A stretch of 64,000 bases of DNA from Burkholderiales bacterium (GTDB taxonomy: Bacteria; Pseudomonadota; Gammaproteobacteria; Burkholderiales; Casimicrobiaceae), in the NCBI GenBank assembly GCA_025354165.1, contig JANXNI010000081.1, positions 16,525-80,524 on the forward strand. Reading direction: 5' to 3'. The translations under genes and the position numbers were made by a program. The notes beneath the pieces are model-generated. The model saw only the letters and a program-made list of their open reading frames with translations, did not search any database and was not told the DNA's origin. Positions 46,815-54,551 of this stretch are shown in pieces (position 1 is the first letter of the stretch; each line of letters begins with the position of its first letter).

Positions 46815-47234
46815 ATGAAATACGCTAACACTCTATCCTCTGTTGACACCCTTCAAGACGAAATCAGCAAGCGCGGCAACCAGATTGTCAACGGTATCGA
46901 AGATGGTATTGACTCAGCCCACGATGCAGCCCAGAGCGCCCTCTCCAACGCCTCAGGCAAACTTGAGAATTTGCAGAGTGGCCTGAAGCCTGCGATTGAG
47001 CGCTTCGCCTCCCGTAGCGCTGAAATGGCACAAAGCGGGCTCGACGCCACCCGCGAGGCCGGCAGCCGCGCCAAGGCAACAGCATCGCGCTACGCCAACG
47101 CCTGCGAAAACTATGTCACCGAGCAACCAATGAAATCGGTCGCTATCGCCGCAGCAGCAGGCGCAACGTTGGCTGCGCTATTAATTCTGGCGCGTAACCG
47201 TTCGAACTATCGCACTCAGTACAACGGCCGATAG
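46815..47234 (+). CDS. DUF883 family protein (ElaB/YqjD-like)
   Basis: A 139-residue protein with a long amphipathic helical region (~10-105, alanine, glutamate and lysine-rich) and a C-terminal membrane anchor (KSVAIAAAAGATLAALLILARN). E. coli ElaB and YqjD have this layout, are RpoS-induced and tether ribosomes to the inner membrane in stationary phase. The short basic tail SNYRTQYNGR follows the helix. The yqjE-like gene follows after 45 bp, as in yqjD-yqjE. Confidence 0.85.
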   Translation: MKYANTLSSVDTLQDEISKRGNQIVNGIEDGIDSAHDAAQSALSNASGKLENLQSGLKPAIERFASRSAEMAQSGLDATREAGSRAKATASRYANACENYVTEQPMKSVAIAAAAGATLAALLILARNRSNYRTQYNGR

Positions 47235-47279
47235 CCAAACACTGCCTCGCTAACGAAATCTGCAGGAAAGAAGATCGTC

Positions 47280-47687
47280 ATGCTGGTTCCGCTCTTTAAT
47301 CTGGTCACACATCGACCTGATCTAATCATCGATCACTTGGCGGGCTATTTAAAGCTCGTTCAGGATGAGTTGAGCAGCGCGAAACAGCAGATGATTCGTC
47401 GCGCGATAGCGGGTGCAGTCGCGCTGGTCTTTGCAGTTGCATTTATCGTGCTAGCCGGTGTGGCGATTATGCTGGCGAGCGTGGCTAGCATACAGACCCA
47501 GTCCTCAGTTGGAACGACAGCGACGTTGATCTGGGTGCCAGCCGTTGTTCTTGTGGCTGCCATCATCGCGGCGATCGTGGCGATGAAGTCAGTTACGGAT
47601 GTGTCCGAGGCATCTTTCGCCGATAACATTCAGCGTGATATTCAAGCTTTTAGGCAAGTAATTAAGGCGGAAGAGGACGGCGCATGA
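47280..47687 (+). CDS. YqjE-like inner membrane protein
   Basis: A 135-residue protein with an N-terminal amphipathic helix (HLAGYLKLVQDELSSAKQQ) and two membrane helices (~45-70 and ~83-101). The layout is that of YqjE/phage-holin-superfamily III proteins. Its position directly after the DUF883 gene and its 4-bp overlap with the next gene match the yqjDEK arrangement. The C-terminal helix ends in a charged EEDGA. Function is unknown. Confidence 0.78.
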   Translation: MLVPLFNLVTHRPDLIIDHLAGYLKLVQDELSSAKQQMIRRAIAGAVALVFAVAFIVLAGVAIMLASVASIQTQSSVGTTATLIWVPAVVLVAAIIAAIVAMKSVTDVSEASFADNIQRDIQAFRQVIKAEEDGA

Positions 47688-48220
47688 GCAACTCCTCCAC
47701 TTCCATTGCGTCGGATTCAGCGGCACACACCATCAACGCCCAGGCAGTGCTGAATCAAACCCGGCGTGAACTACGAGAGTTTCTGATGGGCGAGCCGGTT
47801 CCAGCGAAATCCGGTAAGGCTGTTCATGACGACAGTATCGGGAAGGCGACGACTTCTAACGCCGATACACGGAGTAAAACTGCGCGAGAACGTCGCGCCC
47901 ACGCGCGAAACAACAACGTCAACCACATAGATTGGATCGGGCTTGTGAAAGCGGGCGTCGCTACGTGGTGGCGTGATCATCCGTTGCATGTTGGCGCTAC
48001 GGTTTTAAGGCCCGTCGTAAGCGATTACGTCAGGCGAAAACCGGTGGCAACGCTCGCGGTTGCCGCTGCGGCAGGTGCGGCATTGGTGGTCATTCGCCCT
48101 TGGCGCATCGCATCAGTGACCGCACTCGGAATGAGTCTCGTGCGCTCCTCGAATTTACCCGTTATGGCTGCTTCGCTTGTGGCCACGGTTGCCGAAAATT
48201 TACAAAAGGATCAACAATGA
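47684..48220 (+). CDS. Small membrane protein in yqjK position
   Basis: A 178-residue protein overlapping its neighbours by 4 bp on both sides (ATGA junctions). The N-terminal half is polar and basic (LNQTRRELREFLMGE, KTARERRAHARNN). The second half has a hydrophobic alanine-rich helix (VATLAVAAAAGAALVVIRPW) and a weaker one (LPVMAASLVATVAENL). By position and size it corresponds to the third gene of yqjDEK-type operons; sequence similarity to YqjK is not obvious. Confidence 0.7.
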   Translation: MSNSSTSIASDSAAHTINAQAVLNQTRRELREFLMGEPVPAKSGKAVHDDSIGKATTSNADTRSKTARERRAHARNNNVNHIDWIGLVKAGVATWWRDHPLHVGATVLRPVVSDYVRRKPVATLAVAAAAGAALVVIRPWRIASVTALGMSLVRSSNLPVMAASLVATVAENLQKDQQ

Positions 48221-48768
48221 GTGAGAAAACACAAAAATCAGACCATTCAACAGGACTTAAGCTCGATCAAAAAGCATTGGATGCGGCTGCTCGCAGCCTC
48301 GACGAAGGCGCAGTCACGCCGAGCTTCACCAAACACCGTCAAGATATCATCGACCTTCTGAACGGCGCGTTGGCAACAGAGTTGGTGTGTGTGTTGCGCT
48401 ATAAGCGTCACTACTTCACGGCTACTGGTGTGAACTCATCGAAGATTGCCGAAGAATTTCTGGTTCACGCTAATGAAGAGTCAGGCCATGCGGATCGTAT
48501 TGCCGAGCGTATCGTCCAGCTGGGGGGAAGTCCGGATTTTTCACCTGATTCGCTCACATCCCGAAGCCACGCCGATTACGATGACTCAGCTGATCTTAAA
48601 GAGATGGTTAAATCCAATCTTGTTGCCGAGCGCATCGCCGTAGAGAGCTATCGCCAGATGATTAATCTGATTGGCGAGCTCGATCCGACCACGCGCCGCA
48701 TGCTCGAAGCGATTCTTGCCGATGAGGAAGAACACGCTGATGAGTTGAGCGATTGGCTGTCGGCTTAA
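48217..48768 (+). CDS. Ferritin-like/bacterioferritin-like protein
   Basis: A 183-residue four-helix-bundle protein. Di-iron ligand candidates appear in NGALATELVCVLRYKRH, FLVHANEESGHADRIAERIVQLGG, LVAERIAVESYRQM and ILADEEEHADELSDWL, the ExxH and E..E pattern of bacterioferritin and related Dps-like proteins. The ATG overlaps the previous stop in ATGA. It probably stores iron or detoxifies peroxide during stress, in line with the surrounding genes. Confidence 0.85.
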   Translation: MSEKTQKSDHSTGLKLDQKALDAAARSLDEGAVTPSFTKHRQDIIDLLNGALATELVCVLRYKRHYFTATGVNSSKIAEEFLVHANEESGHADRIAERIVQLGGSPDFSPDSLTSRSHADYDDSADLKEMVKSNLVAERIAVESYRQMINLIGELDPTTRRMLEAILADEEEHADELSDWLSA

Positions 48769-48880
48769 TATTTGTTTTCGCTAGATAGTTGTTCGATTGC
48801 GCGCTGCGACTTTCGCATCAACTGACCCAAAAAAAATCGCAGCTATTAGTTACTTTTACTTTCACCACCAGGAGACACAC

Positions 48881-49198
48881 ATGAAAAAATCAATCCACGT
48901 TATCGCTACAGCAGCCTTTGCTGCAGTTACTCTGTTTAGCGCAGGTTGCGCCGTTGTTCGTCAACAGGAAACTGTCGGCGCATTCGTCGATGACGCGACG
49001 ATCACCACCCAGATCAAATCGCGCATGGCGGCTGATCCAGTGGTCGCAGCGATCTCAATTAGCGTTGAAACGCTTAAGGGCGAGGTGCAACTTTCGGGCT
49101 TTGCCAAGTCCGCTGCAGAGCGTTCTAAAGCCGAATCCATTGCGCGCGAAGTTAATGGCGTAAAGCGCGTTCGCAACGACATCGTCGTTCGTAGCTAG
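48881..49198 (+). CDS. BON-domain lipoprotein
   Basis: A 105-residue lipoprotein with the lipobox LFSAGC near residue 23. The mature part is a single BON domain: DDATITTQIKSRMAADP, ISVETLKGEVQLSGFAKS, AREVNGVKRVRNDIVV, as in OsmY and the BON half of DolP. A GGAGACACAC ribosome site precedes the ATG at 48881. It should sit in the periplasm or outer membrane and help against osmotic or envelope stress. It is the last rightward gene of the cluster. Confidence 0.9.
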   Translation: MKKSIHVIATAAFAAVTLFSAGCAVVRQQETVGAFVDDATITTQIKSRMAADPVVAAISISVETLKGEVQLSGFAKSAAERSKAESIAREVNGVKRVRNDIVVRS

Positions 49199-49258
49199 GC
49201 ATCTTCGCTCGTAACCGAGCAAGCTGATTTCAGCTCACACGCTGAAATGTGCAGACCG

Positions 49259-49288
49259 AAAAAAGCCGACCTAACGGTCGGCTTTTTT
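49259..49288 (+). terminator. Strong bidirectional intrinsic terminator
   Basis: AAAAAAGCCGACC/GGTCGGCTTTTTT pairs over 13 bp with a TAAC loop. It lies between the BON lipoprotein gene and the convergent coiled-coil gene and can stop transcripts from both sides. Confidence 0.93.
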
Positions 49289-49308
49289 ATTGCCGGATGG
49301 TTTTCTCT

Positions 49309-49662
49309 TCAGGATGCAGATTTGGTCAAGTCCGAAACTTCCGCCGCAAGCTGCTCGACTTGCGCACGGCTTGCATCCAATTGCTTGGCGGCCTCATGGC
49401 GCTTTTCGATTTCCTGTTCAAGTTCAGCGCTGACCTCGGTCAGAGTCTGAGCTGACTCAGCGAGTTTGTCTTTCAACTCTTCTGTCTGTTCAATAGCCTG
49501 CGCGACTTCGCCTACCTGTACATCTTGCGGAAGTTCCTGAGCGAGAACCGTACCAATCACCATTGCGTGACTGGACGCGCTCTCCAGATCTGCGCTCACG
49601 GCTTGAGTCTTCTGCAGTGGTCTTTTCAGGTCATCACCGACATCATTAATGGGTACTGCCAT
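49309..49662 (-). CDS. Coiled-coil protein of unknown function
   Basis: A 117-residue soluble protein starting MAVPINDVGDDLKRPL. From about residue 50 to the end it is a heptad coiled coil rich in Glu, Lys, Ala and Leu (TEELKDKLAESAQTLTEVS, KQLDASRAQVEQLAAEVS). No signal peptide. It lies in the stress cluster and shares the terminator at 49259-49288 with the BON gene. A structural or scaffold role is plausible; no family was recognised. Confidence 0.7.
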   Translation of the reverse strand: MAVPINDVGDDLKRPLQKTQAVSADLESASSHAMVIGTVLAQELPQDVQVGEVAQAIEQTEELKDKLAESAQTLTEVSAELEQEIEKRHEAAKQLDASRAQVEQLAAEVSDLTKSAS

Positions 49663-49751
49663 CGATATTTCTTTGCGAAAAATATATTCTTTTATTTTAG
49701 TGCGGAGTCGGGCTTTGGGGAAAGATGCCACCGGTCTGAACGGTAATAGCA

Positions 49752-49779
49752 AAAGAAAACGCCCTCTCCTGGAGGGCGT
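49752..49779 (-). terminator. Intrinsic terminator of the second BON gene
   Basis: On the minus strand ACGCCCTC/GAGGGCGT, with a 5-nt loop, is followed by TTTTCTTTT. It lies about 45 bp after the stop at 49826. Confidence 0.75.
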
Positions 49780-49825
49780 AACGTCAGACTATGAAAGCGA
49801 ACACCTGCTAGCCAGCAAGTCGGCA

Positions 49826-50332
49826 TTAACTGGTTTTGACGGTCAATTTGTTTTCCACCGACGACACGCCTTTGACGGCTTTGGCGATCACCGTTGCGCG
49901 CTCACGGGCGGCTTCCGATGGTGCTGGGCCATACATGCTCACGACCCGTTGCTTCGTGTCGACATCAATCTTTAATGCGCTCAGATCCGGATCTTTGATC
50001 AAGCCAGCGGAAACTGAGGCGGTAATTGCAACATCCTCAGCGTCAATATTCATGTTAACACCCACGCGCTCAGCCGCATCTTTAGCCTGCGCGGCACCGT
50101 CGCGAAGAGTGGCACTTGCCGAATCAATGGAGGCTTTGGTTGCGTCTTTGACATCAGCAGCAGCCTGTTCGGTTTTGGCCACCGCAGTGTCCAGCTTTTG
50201 ACCGACGGTCTTCGTCGAGTCAGCGCTTTCGCATGCCATCAAAATCGGCAGCGTCGCGAGCAGGCTTAAACCAATCGCGCTACGTATTGTCATTCGCACC
50301 GAATGCGGTTTGTCTTGATACTTTGATGGCAT
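49826..50332 (-). CDS. BON-domain lipoprotein with helical linker
   Basis: A 168-residue protein with a signal peptide and lipobox-like LPILMAC near residue 34. A helical alanine and lysine-rich stretch (VAKTEQAAADVKDATKASID, ~50-90) precedes a C-terminal BON domain (DVAITASVSAGLIKDPDLS, KIDVDTKQRVVSMYG, AVKGVSSVENKLTV). AAGGAAAT lies before the first ATG. An internal start (MTIRSAIGL) would give a shorter signal. A second BON gene at 48881 is on the other strand. Confidence 0.87.
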   Translation of the reverse strand: MPSKYQDKPHSVRMTIRSAIGLSLLATLPILMACESADSTKTVGQKLDTAVAKTEQAAADVKDATKASIDSASATLRDGAAQAKDAAERVGVNMNIDAEDVAITASVSAGLIKDPDLSALKIDVDTKQRVVSMYGPAPSEAARERATVIAKAVKGVSSVENKLTVKTS

Positions 50333-50355
50333 GATGATTTCCTTAGTTTCAGCGT

Positions 50356-50511
50356 CTAGGCGCGCACTTCCACCACAGGTGGAGCCGGATCCGTTAGTGG
50401 AATCGGCGGCTCTTGTGGCGGAAGAATCTCCGGGGGAGATGGCGTTTGAGGCACTTCAACAGGTTGGGGCACTTCGATATCGATGCCCTGATTTTGATCG
50501 AAGTCCTGCAC
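50356..50511 (-). CDS. Small proline-rich protein (51 residues)
   Basis: A short reading frame with GTG start six bases after the CsbD stop codon. An in-frame TAA lies just upstream, so the GTG is the only reasonable start. The product begins VQDFDQNQGIDIEVPQPVEV and continues as a run of Pro with Glu, Gln and Ile (PPEILPPQEPPIPLTDPAPP), ending VEVRA. Similar short proline-rich proteins occur near stress genes in Burkholderiales as far as I recall. The opposite-strand open frame here is judged a shadow. Confidence 0.6.
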   Translation of the reverse strand: MQDFDQNQGIDIEVPQPVEVPQTPSPPEILPPQEPPIPLTDPAPPVVEVRA

Positions 50512-50517
50512 GGCTAA

Positions 50518-50715
50518 TTACGCCTTGTCGACGAATTTGTTGACTGCGTCTTTGATGGTTTCTTTGGCGTCGCCAACATCGGCTTGCACCTTGCCAACGA
50601 CCTTGTCAGCGTGACCTTCAGCCGTCAGCTTGTCATTGCCTACCACTTTACCGGTGGTTTCCTTGATGGCACCTTTAACTTGATCGATACGACCTTCAAC
50701 TTGATCTTTATTCAT
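50518..50715 (-). CDS. CsbD family stress protein
   Basis: A 65-residue, highly charged, soluble protein: MNKDQVEGRIDQVKGAIKE, GKVVGNDKLTAEGHADK and GKVQADVGDAKETIKDA, which is the CsbD/YjbJ pattern. The family is among the most abundant general-stress and stationary-phase proteins, with no known biochemical activity. The ATG at 50715 has AGGAAATGAAG upstream; a longer frame adds 16 unrelated residues. The proline-rich gene follows directly and is probably co-transcribed. Confidence 0.93.
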   Translation of the reverse strand: MNKDQVEGRIDQVKGAIKETTGKVVGNDKLTAEGHADKVVGKVQADVGDAKETIKDAVNKFVDKA

Positions 50716-50894
50716 AGCTTCATTTCCTTTTTGCAGTTGGTAAATTGCAGCGCGCTTAGCCAAATTGGCTTGATCGAAAAGATCATCAGCGCCACACCTT
50801 CAATATAGTTTTGCATCGGCAATCGATCCATCGGCGAACGCTGAAATCGCTGTAGGACAAAACGCACCCTGCTGAGCTGAAAAAATCGGGACGT

Positions 50895-50922
50895 AAAAAA
50901 ACCGGCACGAAGCCGGTTTTTT
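50895..50922 (-). terminator. Intrinsic terminator of the SWIB/H1-like gene
   Basis: AAAAAACCGGC/GCCGGTTTTTT forms a stem with a 5-nt loop, flanked by A and T runs, about 20 bp after the stop at 50943. It is symmetrical and may work both ways. Confidence 0.9.
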
Positions 50923-50942
50923 CAAGCGAAAGAAACTAACGC

Positions 50943-51416
50943 TTACTTGAGCTGATTCGAGATCAGTTTGGTCATCTCAAACATCGAGACTTGCGCTTTA
51001 CCGAAGATCGCGCGCAGGTTGGCGTCGGCGTTGATCATGCGGCGATTGACTGCATCCTGAAGGCTGTGCTTCTTGATGTAGTCCCACACTTTTTTCGTCA
51101 CTTCCGTTCGCGGAATCGGTGTGGCACCGACCACAGCAGCGAGGATCGCTGATGGGGTCATGGCCTTCATGAACGCAGCACTTGGCGCGCGCTTGGCGGC
51201 TGGCTTCTTGGCGGCGGCTGGTTTTTTTGCTGCTGCTTTGGCGGCTGGTTTTGCTGCGGGCTTGGCGGCAGGTTTTTTCGCGGCAGGCTTGGCGGCCGGT
51301 GCTTTGGCGGCTGGTTTTTTGGCTGCGGGTTTTGCTGCTGGTTTTTTCGCGGCAGGTTTGGCTGCTGCGGCTTTTGCTGCGGGCTTTTTTGCGGCTGGTT
51401 TTTTGGCGGCTGCCAT
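50943..51416 (-). CDS. SWIB/MDM2-domain protein with histone H1-like AAKP tail
   Basis: A 157-residue basic protein. Residues 1-75 are AAKP-type repeats (KKPAAK, AKPAAK), like the C-terminal tail of histone H1, which bind DNA non-specifically. Residues ~80-157 form a SWIB domain: SAAFMKAMTPSAILAAVVG, RTEVTKKVWDYIKKHSLQDA, RMINADANLRAIFGK, MFEMTKLISNQL. The H1 tail fused to SWIB occurs in betaproteobacteria and chlamydiae and is thought to compact the nucleoid. It ends the stress-gene cluster. Confidence 0.92.
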   Translation of the reverse strand: MAAAKKPAAKKPAAKAAAAKPAAKKPAAKPAAKKPAAKAPAAKPAAKKPAAKPAAKPAAKAAAKKPAAAKKPAAKRAPSAAFMKAMTPSAILAAVVGATPIPRTEVTKKVWDYIKKHSLQDAVNRRMINADANLRAIFGKAQVSMFEMTKLISNQLK

Positions 51417-51751
51417 AGTTAGATTCTCCTGAGATTCAATCGATTGTTAACAGTGCACACATGTGTTTTTGAACTTCTTTGTGCGCCCAGATTTCGCTCT
51501 GGCGTACATCGAAAAGTTCAAGCCGGATTAAATGCCAATTTGTGCGCTATGGCTAGTGCAAAAACAGGCTTTTTTACAAGTTTCTTTGCGAAAGCTCCCT
51601 CTGCGCAACAGTTTTACATCGGAAACAGCTTTTTTCGCGCTGTGGATAACGCAAGCGGGCTAGTGCGAAGATTTGCCTGAAGTCGACTTCAAGCATAAAT
51701 ACGCAGCTAGCCCCTTGAGAAACGGCCTTTCAGCAAAGAGCTGTATCGCGC
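51417..51751. other. Intergenic region, SWIB/H1 gene to fatty acyl reductase gene
   Basis: The 335-bp gap holds the SWIB gene's promoter region and, against the reductase stop, palindromic repeat copy 8 (51626-51743). A stretch at about 51530-51596 (GGCTAGTG ... GCGAAAGCT) may be a further decayed arm. No gene was found. Confidence 0.55.
51626..51743. repeat. Dispersed palindromic repeat, copy 8
   Basis: The centre is the perfect 12-bp palindrome GAAGTCGACTTC (51679-51690). The left arm carries GCGGGCTAGTGCG and ends CAGCTTTTTTCGCG (from 51626). The right arm carries GCAGCTAGCCCC and ends TTTCAGCAAAGAGCTG at 51743. Length is 118 bp. It ends 8 bp beyond the stop of the reductase gene. Confidence 0.9.
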
Positions 51752-53755
51752 CTACAAATGAATCCCGCGCATCAAATTCGACAGCGCCAATTGATCGGCA
51801 GACGGACCCACTACTTCGTTCTTTTTGCCCTTCGCCGCTTCCGAATCACCGAACATACGGAAGCTCGTGTTCATCACGATTTGCGCGATGCGCGGCGCCA
51901 GTGCGTGCAGCACCTGCATGGACGTTCCCAGGCGCGTGGCGATGTTCACTGGCTTGTACACGATGGCGCGAATGATCATGTCAGCCGCTTCTTCCGGTGA
52001 CAATGTTGGCACGTTGTTATAGATCGCCGTTGGCGCGATCATTGGCGTTTTCACCAGCGGCATGTTGATCGTAGTGAAGCTCACGCCACGGTCCGCGAAC
52101 TCAGACGCCGCGCAGCGCGTCCACGCATCAAGCGCGGCCTTCGACGAGACGTAAGCCGAGAAGCGCGGGGCGTTGGTCAGCACGCCAATTGACGAGATGT
52201 TGATGACGTGGCCCTTTTTCTTTTTGACCATGCCGTCGATCAGGCCGAGCGTGATGCGCAGTGCGCCGAAGTAATTCACATCCATCGTGCGAGTGAAATC
52301 GTGGAAGCGGTCGTAGCTTGCTTCAATCGCGCGACGAATCGAGCGCCCTGCGTTGTTCACTAGAATGTCCACACCGCCGTATTTCGTCTCCAGCATCGCG
52401 CAGAAAGCCTTGCAACCTGCTTCGTCCGCGACGTCTGCGGGATAGGCTGACACTTTGACGCCTAGCTTTTTTGCGAGCTTCAAGGTCTCTTCGATCTTCT
52501 CCTGATCACGTCCGCACACGATCACCGCTTTCGCCGTGCCCGCTGCCGCAATCTTCATCGCGGTCGCCTGACCAATGCCGGAGGTACCGCCGGTAATCAG
52601 AATCACTTTGCCGCTGATCTGACCTTTCAGCGTGTGATCGATGAACAGATCGGGATCAAGATTCCTCTCCCAGTAATCCCACAGTTTGTACGCGTAACTC
52701 TCAAGATCCGGCACCGCGATCTTCGTGCCCTCAAGTGCCTTCAACGTGTCGCGGCAATCAAAGCGCACGGGATAGTTGATGAACGACAGCGTGTCCTCTG
52801 GAATGCCCAGATCCTTCACCACCGCGTTCTTGATGCGACGCACTGGCGGCAGCGCCATCATGCCCTTCATCACGCTTTGCGGAATGAATCCAAGCAGCGC
52901 CGCGTTCACGCGCAACGCCATCTGTGGCGCATGCGCCGCACGTGCGAATATGTTCAGCGAATCACCAATGCGCAGCGGTGCAGGGTCAGTGAGGTGGAAC
53001 GCCCGATTGTTCAAGCCTTTGTCAGTTGAGTGCGCAATATGATCGGTCGCATCGACGACAAAATCGACGGGCACCATGTTCATGCGGCCACCTTCAATGC
53101 CGATCGCCGGCATCCAGGGCGGCAACATCGCCCGCATTTTTTGCAGCAGTTTGAAGAAGTAGTAGGGGCCATCGATCTTGTCGATTTCACCGGTCTTCGA
53201 GTCGCCGAGCACCACGCCTGGGCGATACGCGCGCCACGGCATGTCGCAGTTTTTGCGTACGAACGCTTCGCTCTCATGCTTGGTCTGCATGTAGGGATGA
53301 TCGAGGTAATCCTTCGCTTCATCAAACATGTCTTCACGGAACACGCCTTCGTAATTGCCAGCTACTGCAATCGAGCTCATGTGATGGAAGAGCCCGACCT
53401 TGATTTCGTTGGCGAGCGCCACAGCGTTTTCCGTTCCAGTAACGTTGGCGAGCTGATTCGCCTCAGCGTTGGCCGACATGTCGTACACGGCCGCGAGGTG
53501 GAAGAAGTGTTTGATCTTGCCTTTGATCTTTGTCTTGTCAGCCGCTGACAAACCGAGGCCCGGTTTCGCGATGTCACCCACGACGGGGATGCAGCGCTTG
53601 GCTGCATCACTGCCCCAAAAATCCATCAGTTTCGCGACCTTCTTTTTGCTTTCTGCTCGAATCAAAAAGTAGACGGTCGTGTTCTTGCGGCCGAGCAGTT
53701 TTTTAACCAGTCGTTTGCCGATAAATCCGGATGCTCCGGTTACGAAATAAGTCAT
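51752..53755 (-). CDS. Alcohol-forming fatty acyl-CoA/ACP reductase (two SDR domains)
   Basis: A 667-residue fusion of two reductase domains. Residues 1-~370 form an extended SDR like FAR and male-sterility proteins (VTGASGFIGKRL, HPYMQTKHESE, DGPYYFFKLLQKMRA, EGGRMNMVPVDFVVDA). The linker LWDYWERNLDPDLF leads to a classical SDR (~380-640) with ITGGTSGIGQA, NNAGRSIRR and YVSSKAALDAW. Length and many stretches match the Marinobacter enzyme that reduces fatty acyl-CoA to fatty alcohol for wax esters. No wax synthase is in the window. A phasin and a patatin gene lie just upstream on the opposite strand. Confidence 0.87.
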   Translation of the reverse strand: MTYFVTGASGFIGKRLVKKLLGRKNTTVYFLIRAESKKKVAKLMDFWGSDAAKRCIPVVGDIAKPGLGLSAADKTKIKGKIKHFFHLAAVYDMSANAEANQLANVTGTENAVALANEIKVGLFHHMSSIAVAGNYEGVFREDMFDEAKDYLDHPYMQTKHESEAFVRKNCDMPWRAYRPGVVLGDSKTGEIDKIDGPYYFFKLLQKMRAMLPPWMPAIGIEGGRMNMVPVDFVVDATDHIAHSTDKGLNNRAFHLTDPAPLRIGDSLNIFARAAHAPQMALRVNAALLGFIPQSVMKGMMALPPVRRIKNAVVKDLGIPEDTLSFINYPVRFDCRDTLKALEGTKIAVPDLESYAYKLWDYWERNLDPDLFIDHTLKGQISGKVILITGGTSGIGQATAMKIAAAGTAKAVIVCGRDQEKIEETLKLAKKLGVKVSAYPADVADEAGCKAFCAMLETKYGGVDILVNNAGRSIRRAIEASYDRFHDFTRTMDVNYFGALRITLGLIDGMVKKKKGHVINISSIGVLTNAPRFSAYVSSKAALDAWTRCAASEFADRGVSFTTINMPLVKTPMIAPTAIYNNVPTLSPEEAADMIIRAIVYKPVNIATRLGTSMQVLHALAPRIAQIVMNTSFRMFGDSEAAKGKKNEVVGPSADQLALSNLMRGIHL

Positions 53756-53918
53756 GTGGCCTCCTTGTTTTCAAACTGCATTGACGCTGCTGCGCGAAAT
53801 GCCCTCGATTCATTCTAGAGCCATTCTCCTAGGGAAATAGCGGGTTTCTAGGATGCGCGCTCTATGGACGAGGCATAAAGTTCATTCATCGAAACCTCAC
53901 TCAAACGGGAAATACCAA

Positions 53919-54431
53919 ATGGTCAAGAAATTCAGCAAAACTGCAGACGCTAAATCAACCGATAGCAATCTGCTCGGCACCGTCAAAGAGTCGTCCAGCC
54001 AGATCTGGTTGGCAGGCCTCGGCGCATTTTCCAAAGCTCAAGAAGAAGGTAGCAAAGTGTTTGAAGCACTCGTTAAAGAAGGCTCTGGTCTGCAAAAGAA
54101 ATTTCGTTCACTCGCTGACTCACGTATGAATGACGTGACCAACGAAGTTTCCGGCAAGATCACCGAGGCCACCAGCAAAGCCGCTGGCGCATGGGATCGT
54201 CTGGAAACCGTGTTTGAAGACCGCGTAGGCCGTGCCGTTGGTCGCCTGGGCGTCCCAACCAAGGCCGACATCACCAAGCTCACGCAACGCGTTGAAGAGC
54301 TGACCAAGCAGGTTCAAAAAATGAATGCTGGTAAAGCTGCGCCGGCAAAAGCTGCTCCGGTCAAAGCAGTGGCCGCTGTTGCTGCCGCTGTTAAAAAACC
54401 AGCTGCACGCAAGCCTGCTGCGAAGAAATAA
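53919..54431 (+). CDS. Phasin family protein with AAKP tail (PhaF/PhaI-like)
   Basis: A 170-residue granule-associated protein. Residues ~20-130 are the phasin helical domain (SSQIWLAGLGAFSKAQEEGSKVF, FEDRVGRAVGRLGVPTKADI, LTQRVEELTKQVQKM with a short coiled coil). The last ~40 residues are alanine, lysine and proline-rich (AAPAKAAPVKA, KKPAARKPAAKK), like the histone-H1-like tail of PhaF, which ties polyhydroxyalkanoate granules to the nucleoid. No PHA synthase is visible here. A terminator follows. Confidence 0.9.
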   Translation: MVKKFSKTADAKSTDSNLLGTVKESSSQIWLAGLGAFSKAQEEGSKVFEALVKEGSGLQKKFRSLADSRMNDVTNEVSGKITEATSKAAGAWDRLETVFEDRVGRAVGRLGVPTKADITKLTQRVEELTKQVQKMNAGKAAPAKAAPVKAVAAVAAAVKKPAARKPAAKK

Positions 54432-54470
54432 CGGAAAAGTAATTCGGTAGTTCCGAACTACGTCGAAATG

Positions 54471-54493
54471 CGGCCACCTTGGTGGCCGTTTTT
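54471..54493 (+). terminator. Intrinsic terminator of the phasin gene
   Basis: CGGCCACC/GGTGGCCG with a 2-nt spacer (so a small loop) followed by TTTTT, about 40 bp after the phasin stop. Confidence 0.85.
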
Positions 54494-54551
54494 CTATGAT
54501 GTGAGCCTGAGCACGCTTGCCGCTCACTCACTTTTATCTCTGTTGCTCCAA

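Noticed and set aside
50331..50543. Plus-strand 70-codon frame opposite the proline-rich gene
   Set aside because: The minus strand gives a coherent proline-rich product in operon with csbD; the plus frame looks like its shadow.
51180..51410. Tandem DNA repeat (GCNGCNAARCC type)
   Set aside because: It is the coding sequence of the AAKP tail of the SWIB protein, not a satellite or CRISPR.
51530..51596. Possible extra arm of the palindromic repeat (GGCTAGTG ... GCGAAAGCT)
   Set aside because: Spacing fits loosely but there is no GTCGAC centre or second arm; too weak to count as a copy.
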